Assembly: GCF_947500045.1 (NCBI RefSeq)
Contig: NZ_CANMQQ010000002.1
Coordinates: 248,001-312,000, forward strand
Direction: 5' to 3'
DNA: 64,000 bases
DNA from: an uncultured Ruegeria sp.
Lineage (GTDB): Bacteria > Pseudomonadota > Alphaproteobacteria > Rhodobacterales > Rhodobacteraceae
This document shows, piece after piece, positions 39,970 to 48,508 of this stretch. Below the pieces are notes generated by a model. That model had not been told where the DNA came from. It saw only the letters and a program-made list of their open reading frames with translations, and made no database searches. The position numbers were made by a program, and so were the translations under genes. Each line of letters opens with the position of its first letter. The stretch's first letter is position 1.

Positions 39970-41003
39970 AAATCGCAACAGGTGATACCTCACAGGCCTA
40001 TGGCGCTGGTTTCCAGCAGCTGGACGGTGTGGTGTGCTTCTCTGGCCGCGGCGAAAACGCCGAGCGCAAGCATCGCCAGATCATTGAGGCCTTGTGGGCC
40101 TGCGATAAACAACAAGACATTGATGACGTTCTGAGGGTCCACAGTCTCGAAATCGACGCCCTCTATCTGGATTATCCCGAATACCACGCCGCCGTTGAAG
40201 AAACGGTGAGCGAGGTCACGGCATTGATCCGCGCAAGCGGTCAATCGGGTGCGCCCGACACAGCGCAATCTTCAACCACAGCGAAACAGGAGAAAATCGT
40301 TATGTTCGCAACAAATCAAACCGAAGGGTCGCAAGGCCCGTGGATGACATGGTCCAGTAATGGCAGCGCCGCTAAAGGCTTTGCGCCGAAGTCATGGGTC
40401 ATGCGCGGCAAAGACGCCAATGACAACAAATTCGAGCAGGTGTTCGAAGGCTTCGCCAATCCTTGCGTATTCGACCTCGACAGCCTGAAACTAGGCTGGG
40501 AAAAAGACGGGGCGCAGGGGCAGGCACCGGAGCGCCGCTATTCCAGCCATTACTCGCAGGCTATGCCGCGTCCGGATGAAAGCAAGAAACCCAATGGTGC
40601 TTTCACCTGGTCCTGCTGCCTGCAGGTCCGCGTTGCCACATCCCAGACGCAAGCCGTTACATGGGAGCAGGGCAGCTTCGGGGCCTATCAGGCGTTTGTT
40701 AAACTTTCCAAGTTGATCGAGGCCCAGTGGTCAGAGCATAGCCAGAATGGCGCGTTGCTGCCGGTGGTTCAGATGACTGGTGTCGAAGAGCGCAGCCTGA
40801 CAAGTGGCACTACCAACATTCCGATCCTTGAGATTGTGAAGTGGGTGCCACGTCCGGACATTCTGAAGGACGACGCGCCTCAGATCGCTGCACAGCCCGC
40901 GCAAGCTGCTGCATCAACAACACCAGCGCCTGCAGCAGCTCAGACCCCACCTCCGACCACGCAGCCGGATAACAGCGCTGTCAGCGCGGCTGGCGGCTTC
41001 TAG
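39966..41003 (+). CDS. Phage protein with possible ssDNA-binding C-terminal domain
   Basis: 345 aa from the ATG at 39966 (ATGA overlap). Residues 1-110 are a helical domain; a second ATG at codon 113 (40302, MFATNQTEGSQGPWMTW) is preceded by a strong ribosome site AGGAG, so a shorter 233-aa product may also be made. That part is followed by a beta-rich domain and a Pro/Ala/Gln-rich tail ending AAGGF, like SSB proteins with an interaction tip. Function inferred only. Confidence 0.55.
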   Translation: MKIATGDTSQAYGAGFQQLDGVVCFSGRGENAERKHRQIIEALWACDKQQDIDDVLRVHSLEIDALYLDYPEYHAAVEETVSEVTALIRASGQSGAPDTAQSSTTAKQEKIVMFATNQTEGSQGPWMTWSSNGSAAKGFAPKSWVMRGKDANDNKFEQVFEGFANPCVFDLDSLKLGWEKDGAQGQAPERRYSSHYSQAMPRPDESKKPNGAFTWSCCLQVRVATSQTQAVTWEQGSFGAYQAFVKLSKLIEAQWSEHSQNGALLPVVQMTGVEERSLTSGTTNIPILEIVKWVPRPDILKDDAPQIAAQPAQAAASTTPAPAAAQTPPPTTQPDNSAVSAAGGF

Positions 41004-41007
41004 ACGC

Positions 41008-41093
41008 CTCGGGCGGTTTGGTTTGCACACTCGCTCCGCCCGAGACTGAGCAAAGACGCAAGTCCAAGCCGTATCCCTTTTTTGGGGTACGGC
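41008..41093. repeat. Two hairpins upstream of the primase-helicase gene
   Basis: CTCGGGCGG/CCGCCCGAG (41008-41016, 41036-41044) and GCCGTATCCC-TTTTTT-GGGGTACGGC (41068-41093, one G-T pair). They fill the 116-bp gap before the primase start and could be an attenuator, an operon-internal terminator needing antitermination, or origin structure. Confidence 0.55.
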
Positions 41094-41119
41094 ACTACCC
41101 GAGCGCAAGAGGTTAGACC

Positions 41120-43588
41120 GTGGTGCCTGAAGTAGCAGACAACCAAACTCCGGCTTTTGCGACCGGGAATGGCCAGAACGACACCCACGCGGTTGAGATC
41201 GACGACCGCCAGAATGGTGGCACACGATTAAATCCACATTCACGCGCCGGGCAGCCCTACGGGCAAATCACCGGGCCCGGGATCGCCTCATTGGCTCAGA
41301 ACCCGGCGGCGCAGCCAAAAAGTGATGCGCCGTGGTTTATTCCTTCGACCTACTGCGAACACGACGCACGCAGTCATAGCGCGCAGAAGGAAAACGGAAA
41401 ATTCCGGGTTTTGCCCGGTGATATCGACAAGGGCAACAAAAGCCTGGACGAGGTTGGGGCAGCATTAGATGCGGTCATCGGCCCCGATGTATCCCGCATT
41501 ATCTACAGCACCAGCAGCGCCACATCCGACAATCAGAAATGGCGCTACCTGCTGTTTCTGTCCGATGCTCTGGATGGTGTTGACTACAAGGACACGCAGG
41601 ACGCGCTTTTCGCGCTTTTGCGATACCAGGGCATTCAATGCGATCAGGCGCTTAATCGGCCCGGCCAATTGATTTACCTGCCGAACGTGCCACCCGAAAA
41701 ACGCAACGAAAACGGGACGCCGGCATTCTACAAGCACGAGCTACACCGTGGTGTGCTGCTGAACCTTGATGCGGCAAGCCCAATTATCCAACGCCGCGAA
41801 GCAATCCGTGCTGATGTGGTCAAGGCGGCAGAGGAAGCTGCCGAAAAACGCGAAAAGACGTTGGCCATAGCAACCGATTCAGACGGATTGCAGCCCATAT
41901 CCGAGTTCAACAAAAACCACTCAATCGAGGAAATGCTTGAACGCTACGGTTACGACCGAGATGGGCGCAGCAGCCATTGGCGTAGCCCCAACCAGACCAG
42001 CGGCAGCTACGCCACTAAGGTCTTTGAAGGAAAAATCTGGGTTTCCCTGTCCGAATCCGACATGGCCGCAGGTCTCGGAATGCAGCGCGAAATCAGTTGC
42101 TGTGGTGATGCCTTTGACCTCTTTAAGCACTACGAGCACGATGGCGATGAAAGAGCCGCTGTACGCGCCTATGGCAAAGTCATAAACCCGACGCAAAACG
42201 TGGTTCCCTTCAGCGGCACGCTAAACTTACCTACGGCCGCACCTGAGGCTCCGAATGAACAACCGCCAAGTCTTCCTGCTATCAAGGATGAGGCTTTAAC
42301 GGATTGGACCTTTCTGTCTGGCGACAATGAATTCTACAACCCAACCACTGGCGAGATACTGGGTGTGTCGGCCTTCAACCTGGCCAAGCTTCCGATCACA
42401 CCAGAGGTGCAGGTCGGGAACAATAAGGACGGTGATCCGGTCTACAAAAAATTCCAGCCGTCCAAAACGCTAATCGAATATGAAAGCGGGGAAGTTGTTT
42501 ACGGCACCATGTATCGACCCGATCAGGAGCCGGGCTCGTTCTTTGTAGATGGTATAAAATACATCAACTCGTACATGCCAGCATCAGTGCCGAAGCCTGA
42601 GCAGGAATGGCGCGAAAACCCCTCCTGGCAGGTCTGTAAAGCACACATTGAAAACATCCTTGGTAACGATGCCAACATCATCTGCCAGTGGATGGCGCAC
42701 AACGTTCAAAAGCCCGGAAAGAAGATACTCTGGGCGCCAGTGATTGTCGGAGTGCAGGGCGACGGCAAGACCACCATCGCCAAGATGCTTACAGCCGCTA
42801 TGGGCGTCCGCAATGTTAGCCCCGTCAGCCCTGAGGCCATGTTCTCGGACTTCACGTCATGGGCAGAAGGTGCCTGCGTGAAAGTACTCGAAGAAATCCG
42901 GGTTCTTGGCAACAATCGCCATGATGCGATGAATAAGCTAAAACCTCTGATCACCAATGACACCGTCGAAGTGGTGCGTAAAGGCAAAGATGGCAAACAG
43001 GTCATCAACGTCACAAACTACCTTGCTCTGACCAATCACATGGACGCTCTTGCGCTGGATGAAGGCGATCGTCGTTGGGGTGTTTTCAAGACCCGTTTTG
43101 AGCACCGCCAGCATATGCTCAGTGAGTTGGATGACGCCTACTGGCAGGCACTGCATGATGCTATCGATCACAACCCAGGCGTCATCCGCTCGTGGCTGCT
43201 GGACTACGATATCAGCAGCTTCAATCGTGTCGCAGGACCCCAGACCAACAGCCACAAGAAGGTGATGATTGACCTCACTAAGCCCGCTGATGTCCAGGAC
43301 GTCGAGCAAGCCATCGAGTTGGGATGGATGGGTGTGCATCCGGATGTTCTGGCAACTGACTGTCTGAATGCCGCCATGATCGACGCGTGTGGTGTCAAGA
43401 TGAACACCCGCCGATTGGCGACGGCACTTGATCTGGCTGGTTGGGTGAAGATCCCCGGAGTTCTCTATTGGCGCTCAAAAAACCGCAAACTCTGGCGCCG
43501 AAAAGGGGCAGGGATCGCCAGCAAATCCAACGCTGAAATCAGAGACATTCTAGACCAAACCGCAACTGAATTGAGCATCGAAACATGA
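41120..43588 (+). CDS. Phage primase-helicase (DUF5906/VapE type)
   Basis: 822 aa, starting with GTG GTG at 41120/41123. N-terminal ~330 residues: a primase-polymerase-like domain (region KFRVLPGDIDKGNKSLDEVG and DQALNRPGQLIYLPN). C-terminal helicase: Walker A VGVQGDGKTTIAKM near residue 545, Walker B VKVLEEIRVL, arginine-containing ALDEGDRRWGVF. Would drive theta-type replication. It shares its class but not close sequence with the element's enzyme at 21972. Confidence 0.85.
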   Translation: MVPEVADNQTPAFATGNGQNDTHAVEIDDRQNGGTRLNPHSRAGQPYGQITGPGIASLAQNPAAQPKSDAPWFIPSTYCEHDARSHSAQKENGKFRVLPGDIDKGNKSLDEVGAALDAVIGPDVSRIIYSTSSATSDNQKWRYLLFLSDALDGVDYKDTQDALFALLRYQGIQCDQALNRPGQLIYLPNVPPEKRNENGTPAFYKHELHRGVLLNLDAASPIIQRREAIRADVVKAAEEAAEKREKTLAIATDSDGLQPISEFNKNHSIEEMLERYGYDRDGRSSHWRSPNQTSGSYATKVFEGKIWVSLSESDMAAGLGMQREISCCGDAFDLFKHYEHDGDERAAVRAYGKVINPTQNVVPFSGTLNLPTAAPEAPNEQPPSLPAIKDEALTDWTFLSGDNEFYNPTTGEILGVSAFNLAKLPITPEVQVGNNKDGDPVYKKFQPSKTLIEYESGEVVYGTMYRPDQEPGSFFVDGIKYINSYMPASVPKPEQEWRENPSWQVCKAHIENILGNDANIICQWMAHNVQKPGKKILWAPVIVGVQGDGKTTIAKMLTAAMGVRNVSPVSPEAMFSDFTSWAEGACVKVLEEIRVLGNNRHDAMNKLKPLITNDTVEVVRKGKDGKQVINVTNYLALTNHMDALALDEGDRRWGVFKTRFEHRQHMLSELDDAYWQALHDAIDHNPGVIRSWLLDYDISSFNRVAGPQTNSHKKVMIDLTKPADVQDVEQAIELGWMGVHPDVLATDCLNAAMIDACGVKMNTRRLATALDLAGWVKIPGVLYWRSKNRKLWRRKGAGIASKSNAEIRDILDQTATELSIET

Positions 43589-43589
43589 C

Positions 43590-43844
43590 TGAACCAATAG
43601 CATTTCAACATCGGTTCAGTCGGGGCACCAATGAACCAATGCAAAACCTATTGGTTCACACATTGGTTCAGTCGCAAGTTACTGATTCTACTATTCTTTC
43701 TTCTAAAACTGAACCATTGAACCAATAGAAAGGGGGGTATCACCACAAAATAGTGAAAAAGGCTAAGTGATTGAAAATAAAGGATGTGTAAAAATGGAAA
43801 ACAAGAAAACAGAAATATCTGGGGAAATAGAAAAGATTGGTTCA
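43590..43844. repeat. Cluster of TGAACCAAT iteron-like repeats
   Basis: TGAACCAAT or its complement ATTGGTTCA occurs at 43590-43598, 43632-43640, 43650-43658 (inverted), 43662-43670 (inverted), 43718-43726 and 43836-43844 (inverted), with near-matches at 43612-43620 and 43710-43718. The cluster begins at the primase stop codon and extends into the next gene. Fits origin iterons or multiple operators. Confidence 0.65.
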
Positions 43845-44129
43845 GTGGTTCAGTCGACCTCAACTGACCCTCTCGTTGGCAGATGCTTTGTGATCTTTGG
43901 TAATGAAGGCATCTGGAATTATCAGGGTCATATTGTCGGTGCACTTGATGGTGGACACTACCTGATTCAGTTTTTTGAGGCTGCATTCGGAATGCCCTCA
44001 ACATTGGCCATTTTCCATATCACCGAAATGAAGTGGCAGATGGGCCGTCCAAAGGGCTCTTGGGAATTCTTCGAGGATGATCAACACCTGCGTGACTGGA
44101 TTGATCGGAGACACGGGCATGCCTCCTAA
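43794..44129 (+). CDS. Hypothetical phage protein
   Basis: 111 aa from the ATG at 43794 (MENKKTEISGEIEK); an in-frame ATG at 43767 exists. Beta-rich centre (GIWNYQGHIVGALDGGHYLI). Its first ~20 codons contain an iteron-like repeat, so DNA sequence there may have a second role. Not recognised. Confidence 0.55.
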   Translation: MENKKTEISGEIEKIGSVVQSTSTDPLVGRCFVIFGNEGIWNYQGHIVGALDGGHYLIQFFEAAFGMPSTLAIFHITEMKWQMGRPKGSWEFFEDDQHLRDWIDRRHGHAS

Positions 44130-44724
44130 ACGACCACGCCGCCAACGCAAAGGCGATCGCCTGCTGAGCCCCGACGCCCGCAAGGAAGAAATCGCCTGCG
44201 ACCATTCTCTGGCACCGTTCGATAGGCTGGCGATCGAAATGGAGCGCAAGTGGGGCATCGACCAGCTACCCGCCCTGGTCAGCCCAGAGACGTCCACCAG
44301 ATACGGTCACGCGATCGCGGACCTGAATGCGGCCATTGCCAAGAGCGAACCGGCGGCTGTTACAGCCTGCGTGCAGAACTGCATCAAAGGTCTTGGCGTC
44401 ATGGATGCCGAAGCAACTGCAGCCGGGCACCAACCGGCCACAGGAGAGTTCTGGGAATATGAGTTCATGCCGCACGACGCCATGGAAGCCTTCCGGTTTG
44501 CCGTGATGCGCGATGACGCCGAATGGCAGACGTCAAAAGCCTGTCGTCCCGATCTGCGGTTCTTCAGCATGCGGGAGGTTGCGCTTGCGCTGCATCACTA
44601 CTGCAGTCGCCATCCCGTTGGTGAGGTCAAGGATCTCTTCCCTGGCGCCCAAATCACAAAAATCAATGAACCGTCAAAACCACCCGTTGACTGGGATGCG
44701 GGCGGCGACCCAATTCCGATCTAA
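44119..44724 (+). CDS. Hypothetical phage protein with basic N-terminus
   Basis: 201 aa from the ATG at 44119, overlapping the previous gene by 11 bp. Begins MPPKRPRRQRKGDRLLS, very basic; the rest is helical with FWEYEFMPHDAMEAF. Conserved-looking but not recognised. Just upstream of the NusG-like gene. Confidence 0.55.
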   Translation: MPPKRPRRQRKGDRLLSPDARKEEIACDHSLAPFDRLAIEMERKWGIDQLPALVSPETSTRYGHAIADLNAAIAKSEPAAVTACVQNCIKGLGVMDAEATAAGHQPATGEFWEYEFMPHDAMEAFRFAVMRDDAEWQTSKACRPDLRFFSMREVALALHHYCSRHPVGEVKDLFPGAQITKINEPSKPPVDWDAGGDPIPI

Positions 44725-44739
44725 CCCCGGAGGCAGACA

Positions 44740-45351
44740 GTGACTAAGCGATATAATCCACTCCAAGTCGGTGACCCGTGGCCTTTCGAATCCGCAAGGG
44801 GGATCGTTGGGACACCTTGCGACCCCGTATGGTATGCGCTCATCACTCGACCGCAGAAAGAGCGGGAAACGCGACACAAGCTGCAGAACGCGGGTTGTGT
44901 TGTGAGATATCCAACGATCGACAAAACCCGACACATTCGCGGCAAGAAGCATGTTCACACGGTTCCGATCATTCCCAGGATCATCTATGCCAAGTTCAAA
45001 TACACGCCTCAGTGGGACGTAATGAAAGATCGTAAGGTTGTTGTCGGTGTGTTCAGTGTCGGTGATTTGCCGCTGGAGATATCAGAGGACAAGGTCAACG
45101 CCATTATGGGTTTGCCGTCTGCGGTCGAGCAGGAGCGCCAGGCAGCACACGAGGCAGCAGAGAAAGAGCGGCTATTGCGCCTCAACTTCAAGGTCGGTGA
45201 CAGGGCCATGCTGACAGAGGGGCCGTTTGCCGGTTTTTTTGTCGATGTGACAAAGGTCGAATTGGGCAAGGTATTCTATCACTTCGTCAGTAGCGACTTC
45301 CCGATGAAGGGTGAGGATACATCTGGAATTCTGCGAAGGGTTGCAGAGTGA
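44740..45351 (+). CDS. Phage NusG/RfaH-like protein, probable late antiterminator
   Basis: 203 aa, GTG start after CCGGAGG. N-terminal NGN-like domain (WYALITRPQKERETRHKL, residues ~31-48, continuing to ~110) and C-terminal KOW domain (FKVGDRAMLTEGPFAGFFVD, ~150-170). NusG paralogues bind RNA polymerase and reduce pausing or termination. Position directly before the packaging and structural genes is where lambda-like phages place the late antiterminator, so it likely switches on the late operon. Confidence 0.78.
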   Translation: MTKRYNPLQVGDPWPFESARGIVGTPCDPVWYALITRPQKERETRHKLQNAGCVVRYPTIDKTRHIRGKKHVHTVPIIPRIIYAKFKYTPQWDVMKDRKVVVGVFSVGDLPLEISEDKVNAIMGLPSAVEQERQAAHEAAEKERLLRLNFKVGDRAMLTEGPFAGFFVDVTKVELGKVFYHFVSSDFPMKGEDTSGILRRVAE

Positions 45352-45695
45352 ATCAAGGTTTGGTAGCTTGCAGGCGTCCGAACACTAATTGGACTACCGG
45401 GCCGTATCCTGTGCAGGACACTGGGAAACGTAAGACCTGCGAGGCGAGGGTTGAGTTATACGCTCGATCCACAAGCCCGAAGTATGTTCGGAATTTCCTC
45501 ATTCATCACGACTGGGTCGCGCTGATAGAACAATCAAAGGAAATCAATGTATGGCAAACGGACGTGGCGGGGCCAGGTCCGGTGCAGGCCGCCCGAAAGG
45601 GTCAAAGAATAAGCTCAGCAAGGCCAAGAAAGCGACCATATCGGAGCTTGCAGGCCAGCACACTGAAGCCGCACTGGCAACCTTGGTCGACATAA
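45348..45695 (+). CDS. Doubtful ORF between NusG-like and terminase genes
   Basis: 115 aa from a GTG overlapping the previous stop (GTGA). Its last third overlaps the terminase small subunit in another frame and looks non-coding; the first ~70 residues (NQGLVACRRPNTNWTTG) are not recognised. May instead be an untranslated leader of the late operon. Confidence 0.25.
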   Translation: MNQGLVACRRPNTNWTTGPYPVQDTGKRKTCEARVELYARSTSPKYVRNFLIHHDWVALIEQSKEINVWQTDVAGPGPVQAARKGQRISSARPRKRPYRSLQASTLKPHWQPWST

Positions 45696-45877
45696 TGAAA
45701 AGCGCGATAGCTCCGGCTGCTGCGCGGGTGAGCGCGGCGAATAGCATTTTGGATCGTGCCTACGGGAAGGTCGGATTAGCTGATGCCCCAGATGACGATG
45801 AAGCCCCCGCGCTCAGCATCAGCATCACAAGCAAAGCCCCTGTAGGGGATATTCGTGTCACACGATCTGGAGGTTAG
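45551..45877 (+). CDS. Small terminase-type protein (probable TerS)
   Basis: 108 aa, ATG after AAGGAAATCAATGT. N-terminus MANGRGGARSGAGRPKGSKN is the typical start of phage DNA-packaging small subunits, followed by helices (EAALATLVDIMKSAIAPAAA). Overlaps the large subunit gene by 23 bp. Recognises the packaging site and loads the large terminase. Confidence 0.75.
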   Translation: MANGRGGARSGAGRPKGSKNKLSKAKKATISELAGQHTEAALATLVDIMKSAIAPAAARVSAANSILDRAYGKVGLADAPDDDEAPALSISITSKAPVGDIRVTRSGG

Positions 45878-47108
45878 CGCGCCGCAGGGTGTTTTCCTGA
45901 ATGATCTGGATACAAAGTTTCGCGCCTATGTCGGCGGTTTTGGATCGGGCAAGACCTACGTTGGATGCTTGGATCAGGGATTGTTCGCGGGCGCCAATCC
46001 AAGGACAGTTCAGGGCTATTTCGCGCCGACATACCGGGATATCAGAGATACGTTTTGGCCAACAATGGATGAGGCAGCCTATTCGCTTGGCTTCCGAACT
46101 AAGGTCAAAAGCAGCGACAAGGAAATCGAATTCTACCGCGGCAAAATCTATTATGGGACCACAGTTTGCCGGTCGATGGACGATCCGACGAACATTGTCG
46201 GCTTCAAGATTGCACGCGCTCTTGTCGATGAAATCGACATTCTTTCCAAAGACAAGGCTCAGCAGGCGTGGCGTAAGATCATCGCTCGGATGCGACTGGT
46301 CATTCCCGGTGTCGTCAACGGCATAGGGGTAACCACAACACCGGAGGGCTTTCGGTTCGTCTATGACACGTTCAAGCGAGAGCCCAAGTCTAACTACTCC
46401 ATGGTGCAGGCCAGCACATACGAAAACGCTGAATTCCTGCCAGAAGACTACATTCCATCACTGCTTGAGGACTATCCAGAGGAATTGATCAAAGCCTATT
46501 TGATGGGCGAGTTTGTCAACCTCACGAGCGGCACAGTGTATCGGTCTTATGACCGGCCCGGAAATAGATCGGCTGAGGCGATTCACGACGGCGAGCCGCT
46601 TTTCATTGGGCAGGACTTCAACGTCAATAACATGGCATCAGTTGTCTACGTGAAGCGCTCGACGGGCTGGCATGCAGTGGATGAGCTGACGGGCGGGGTT
46701 GATACTCCCAGAGTGATTGAAACCATCAAAGGCCGTTGGCCAGAGCGGCGCATAACGGTTTATCCGGATGCCAGCGGGACCAGCCGCAAGACAATCAACG
46801 CCTCAACTTCCGATATTGCGCTGCTGAAGCAGGCTGGATTCATAGTTAAGGCGAAGAACACGAACCCAAGGGTCAAGGATCGCATCTTGGCGACCAACGG
46901 CGCGTTTGAGCGTCGTGACCTATGGGTGAATGATAAGGCCTGTCCGACCTTTGCAGAGGCATTGGAGCAGCAGGCTTATGACAAAAACGGCGAACCAGAT
47001 AAAACCACCGGGCATGATCACATCAACGATGCAGGCACATACATGCCAGCCTTCGAGATGCCGATCAAAAAGCCTGTGCTGGTGTCTGGGCTGAGAACGG
47101 CGGTTTAA
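45855..47108 (+). CDS. Terminase large subunit
   Basis: 417 aa, GTG start after GTAGGGGAT. ATPase: Walker A YVGGFGSGKTYVG (residues ~25-37), Walker B ARALVDEIDIL. Nuclease domain: FIGQDFNVNN, ITVYPDASG and GHDHINDAGTY supply acidic residues of the RNase H-like active site. Packages DNA into the capsid. The late module begins here. Confidence 0.92.
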   Translation: MSHDLEVSAPQGVFLNDLDTKFRAYVGGFGSGKTYVGCLDQGLFAGANPRTVQGYFAPTYRDIRDTFWPTMDEAAYSLGFRTKVKSSDKEIEFYRGKIYYGTTVCRSMDDPTNIVGFKIARALVDEIDILSKDKAQQAWRKIIARMRLVIPGVVNGIGVTTTPEGFRFVYDTFKREPKSNYSMVQASTYENAEFLPEDYIPSLLEDYPEELIKAYLMGEFVNLTSGTVYRSYDRPGNRSAEAIHDGEPLFIGQDFNVNNMASVVYVKRSTGWHAVDELTGGVDTPRVIETIKGRWPERRITVYPDASGTSRKTINASTSDIALLKQAGFIVKAKNTNPRVKDRILATNGAFERRDLWVNDKACPTFAEALEQQAYDKNGEPDKTTGHDHINDAGTYMPAFEMPIKKPVLVSGLRTAV

Positions 47109-47110
47109 GC

Positions 47111-48508
47111 ATGGCGATTGACTATCACCGCGACGAATACACCGTTGCTCTGCCGAAATGGCAGTTGGTCAATGACATGGCCGCAGAGGACAACCTTGCC
47201 GCCTATCTGGTTGAGCTGAACCCGACCGACAAATCACCAGAGAACAAGGCGCGAAATGAAGCATATGCGGAGCGAGCAAGCTTTCTCGGCGCAACCGAGT
47301 TCACACTTAAGGGCCTGAATGGAGTTGCATTTGAGGATGACCCCTCTGTGTCGCTGCCAGGCGCCCTGGATTACTTGCTGACGAACGCAAACGGGCAGGG
47401 GCTGGATCTTTATCAGCAGATGCAGAACACCACGGCCAATGTGCTTAAGAACGCCAGATCAGGGCTGTTTGTGACGTATCCAGCAACCGAGGGTGATACG
47501 TCACGAGCCGATCAGGAAAGTAATCGGTCTGTCGCAACAATCCATGTTGTCGACGCTAGCCGCATCATCAATTGGGGCTATACCGCATTCGGCGCCGAGG
47601 TGAAGCTTTCACTTCTGGTGTTCACCGATACCATCGAGACGTTCGATGATTACGAGGTCAAGACTGAGGACATTATTCGCGAATTGGCGCTTGAAGACGG
47701 CCTGTTCGTGGACCGCAAATGGCATAAGCCCCAGGGAAAGGGTTGGGAGGTGTTTGAAGCCTCTGAGCCCTTGCAGGGCAACGGTGAGCGCTGGGACACT
47801 ATCCCGTTTTCATTTGTGGGTGCCGAGGACAATTCAGAGCGCATCACGACGCCACCGTTGTATTCGCTGGCAAAGTTGAATCGCGATCATTGGCGTACAA
47901 GTGCAGATCACCGGGAAAGCTTGTGGTTTGCTGGACAGGTTCAGCCATGGGCCTCTGGCGTTGATGAATCGACGTTGGAGACTTGGCAAAAGGCGGGGAT
48001 CTATGTCGGTTCTCGCAATATGCTGTGTTTGCCAGAGGGCGGGCAATTCGGCTTTGGCCAATCGGATCCAAACACCGCAAACCGGGATGAGCTGGACCGC
48101 CTGAAAGACGATATGGCCACCATCGGTGCGCGGTTCATTGAACCAGGCAGCGCCAACAAGACGGCTCAGCAGGATGCGGGTGAGCGCAAGGTGCAACACT
48201 CAATCCTGTCTTTGATCTCGGTGAACGTCGAAGATGCCTATCAGCAGGCTTGCGAGTGGGCGGCAAACTACATGAACGCGGATGGCGATGTTGAGGTTTC
48301 CTTATCTCGTGAGTTCATGCAGCCAGAGCTTAACGACGCGGCGCGAAACTACATTCTGGGCCTCTATGACCGTGGTCTGATTGGCGATGAGGACATGCTG
48401 CCAATCCTGAAGCGTGACAAGCTGGTTGATGCTGAGAAAACCGGTGAAGAGTTCAGCGAAGAGGTTGGTGCGCGCAGCGGCGGTGTGACTGATGCCGTCG
48501 ACGCCTAA
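47111..48508 (+). CDS. Portal protein, DUF4055 type
   Basis: 465 aa, 2 bp after terminase. Resembles DUF4055 phage portal-like proteins: LNPTDKSPENKARNEAYAER, RSGLFVTYP, and PEGGQFGFGQSDPN. Forms the dodecameric ring at the packaging vertex. Ends within the MuF gene by a 17-bp overlap. Confidence 0.82.
   Translation: MAIDYHRDEYTVALPKWQLVNDMAAEDNLAAYLVELNPTDKSPENKARNEAYAERASFLGATEFTLKGLNGVAFEDDPSVSLPGALDYLLTNANGQGLDLYQQMQNTTANVLKNARSGLFVTYPATEGDTSRADQESNRSVATIHVVDASRIINWGYTAFGAEVKLSLLVFTDTIETFDDYEVKTEDIIRELALEDGLFVDRKWHKPQGKGWEVFEASEPLQGNGERWDTIPFSFVGAEDNSERITTPPLYSLAKLNRDHWRTSADHRESLWFAGQVQPWASGVDESTLETWQKAGIYVGSRNMLCLPEGGQFGFGQSDPNTANRDELDRLKDDMATIGARFIEPGSANKTAQQDAGERKVQHSILSLISVNVEDAYQQACEWAANYMNADGDVEVSLSREFMQPELNDAARNYILGLYDRGLIGDEDMLPILKRDKLVDAEKTGEEFSEEVGARSGGVTDAVDA

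Noticed and set aside
45348-45695. Confident coding gene between NusG-like and terminase genes
   Set aside because: Its last third overlaps the terminase small subunit in another frame and no family is recognised; kept only as doubtful.
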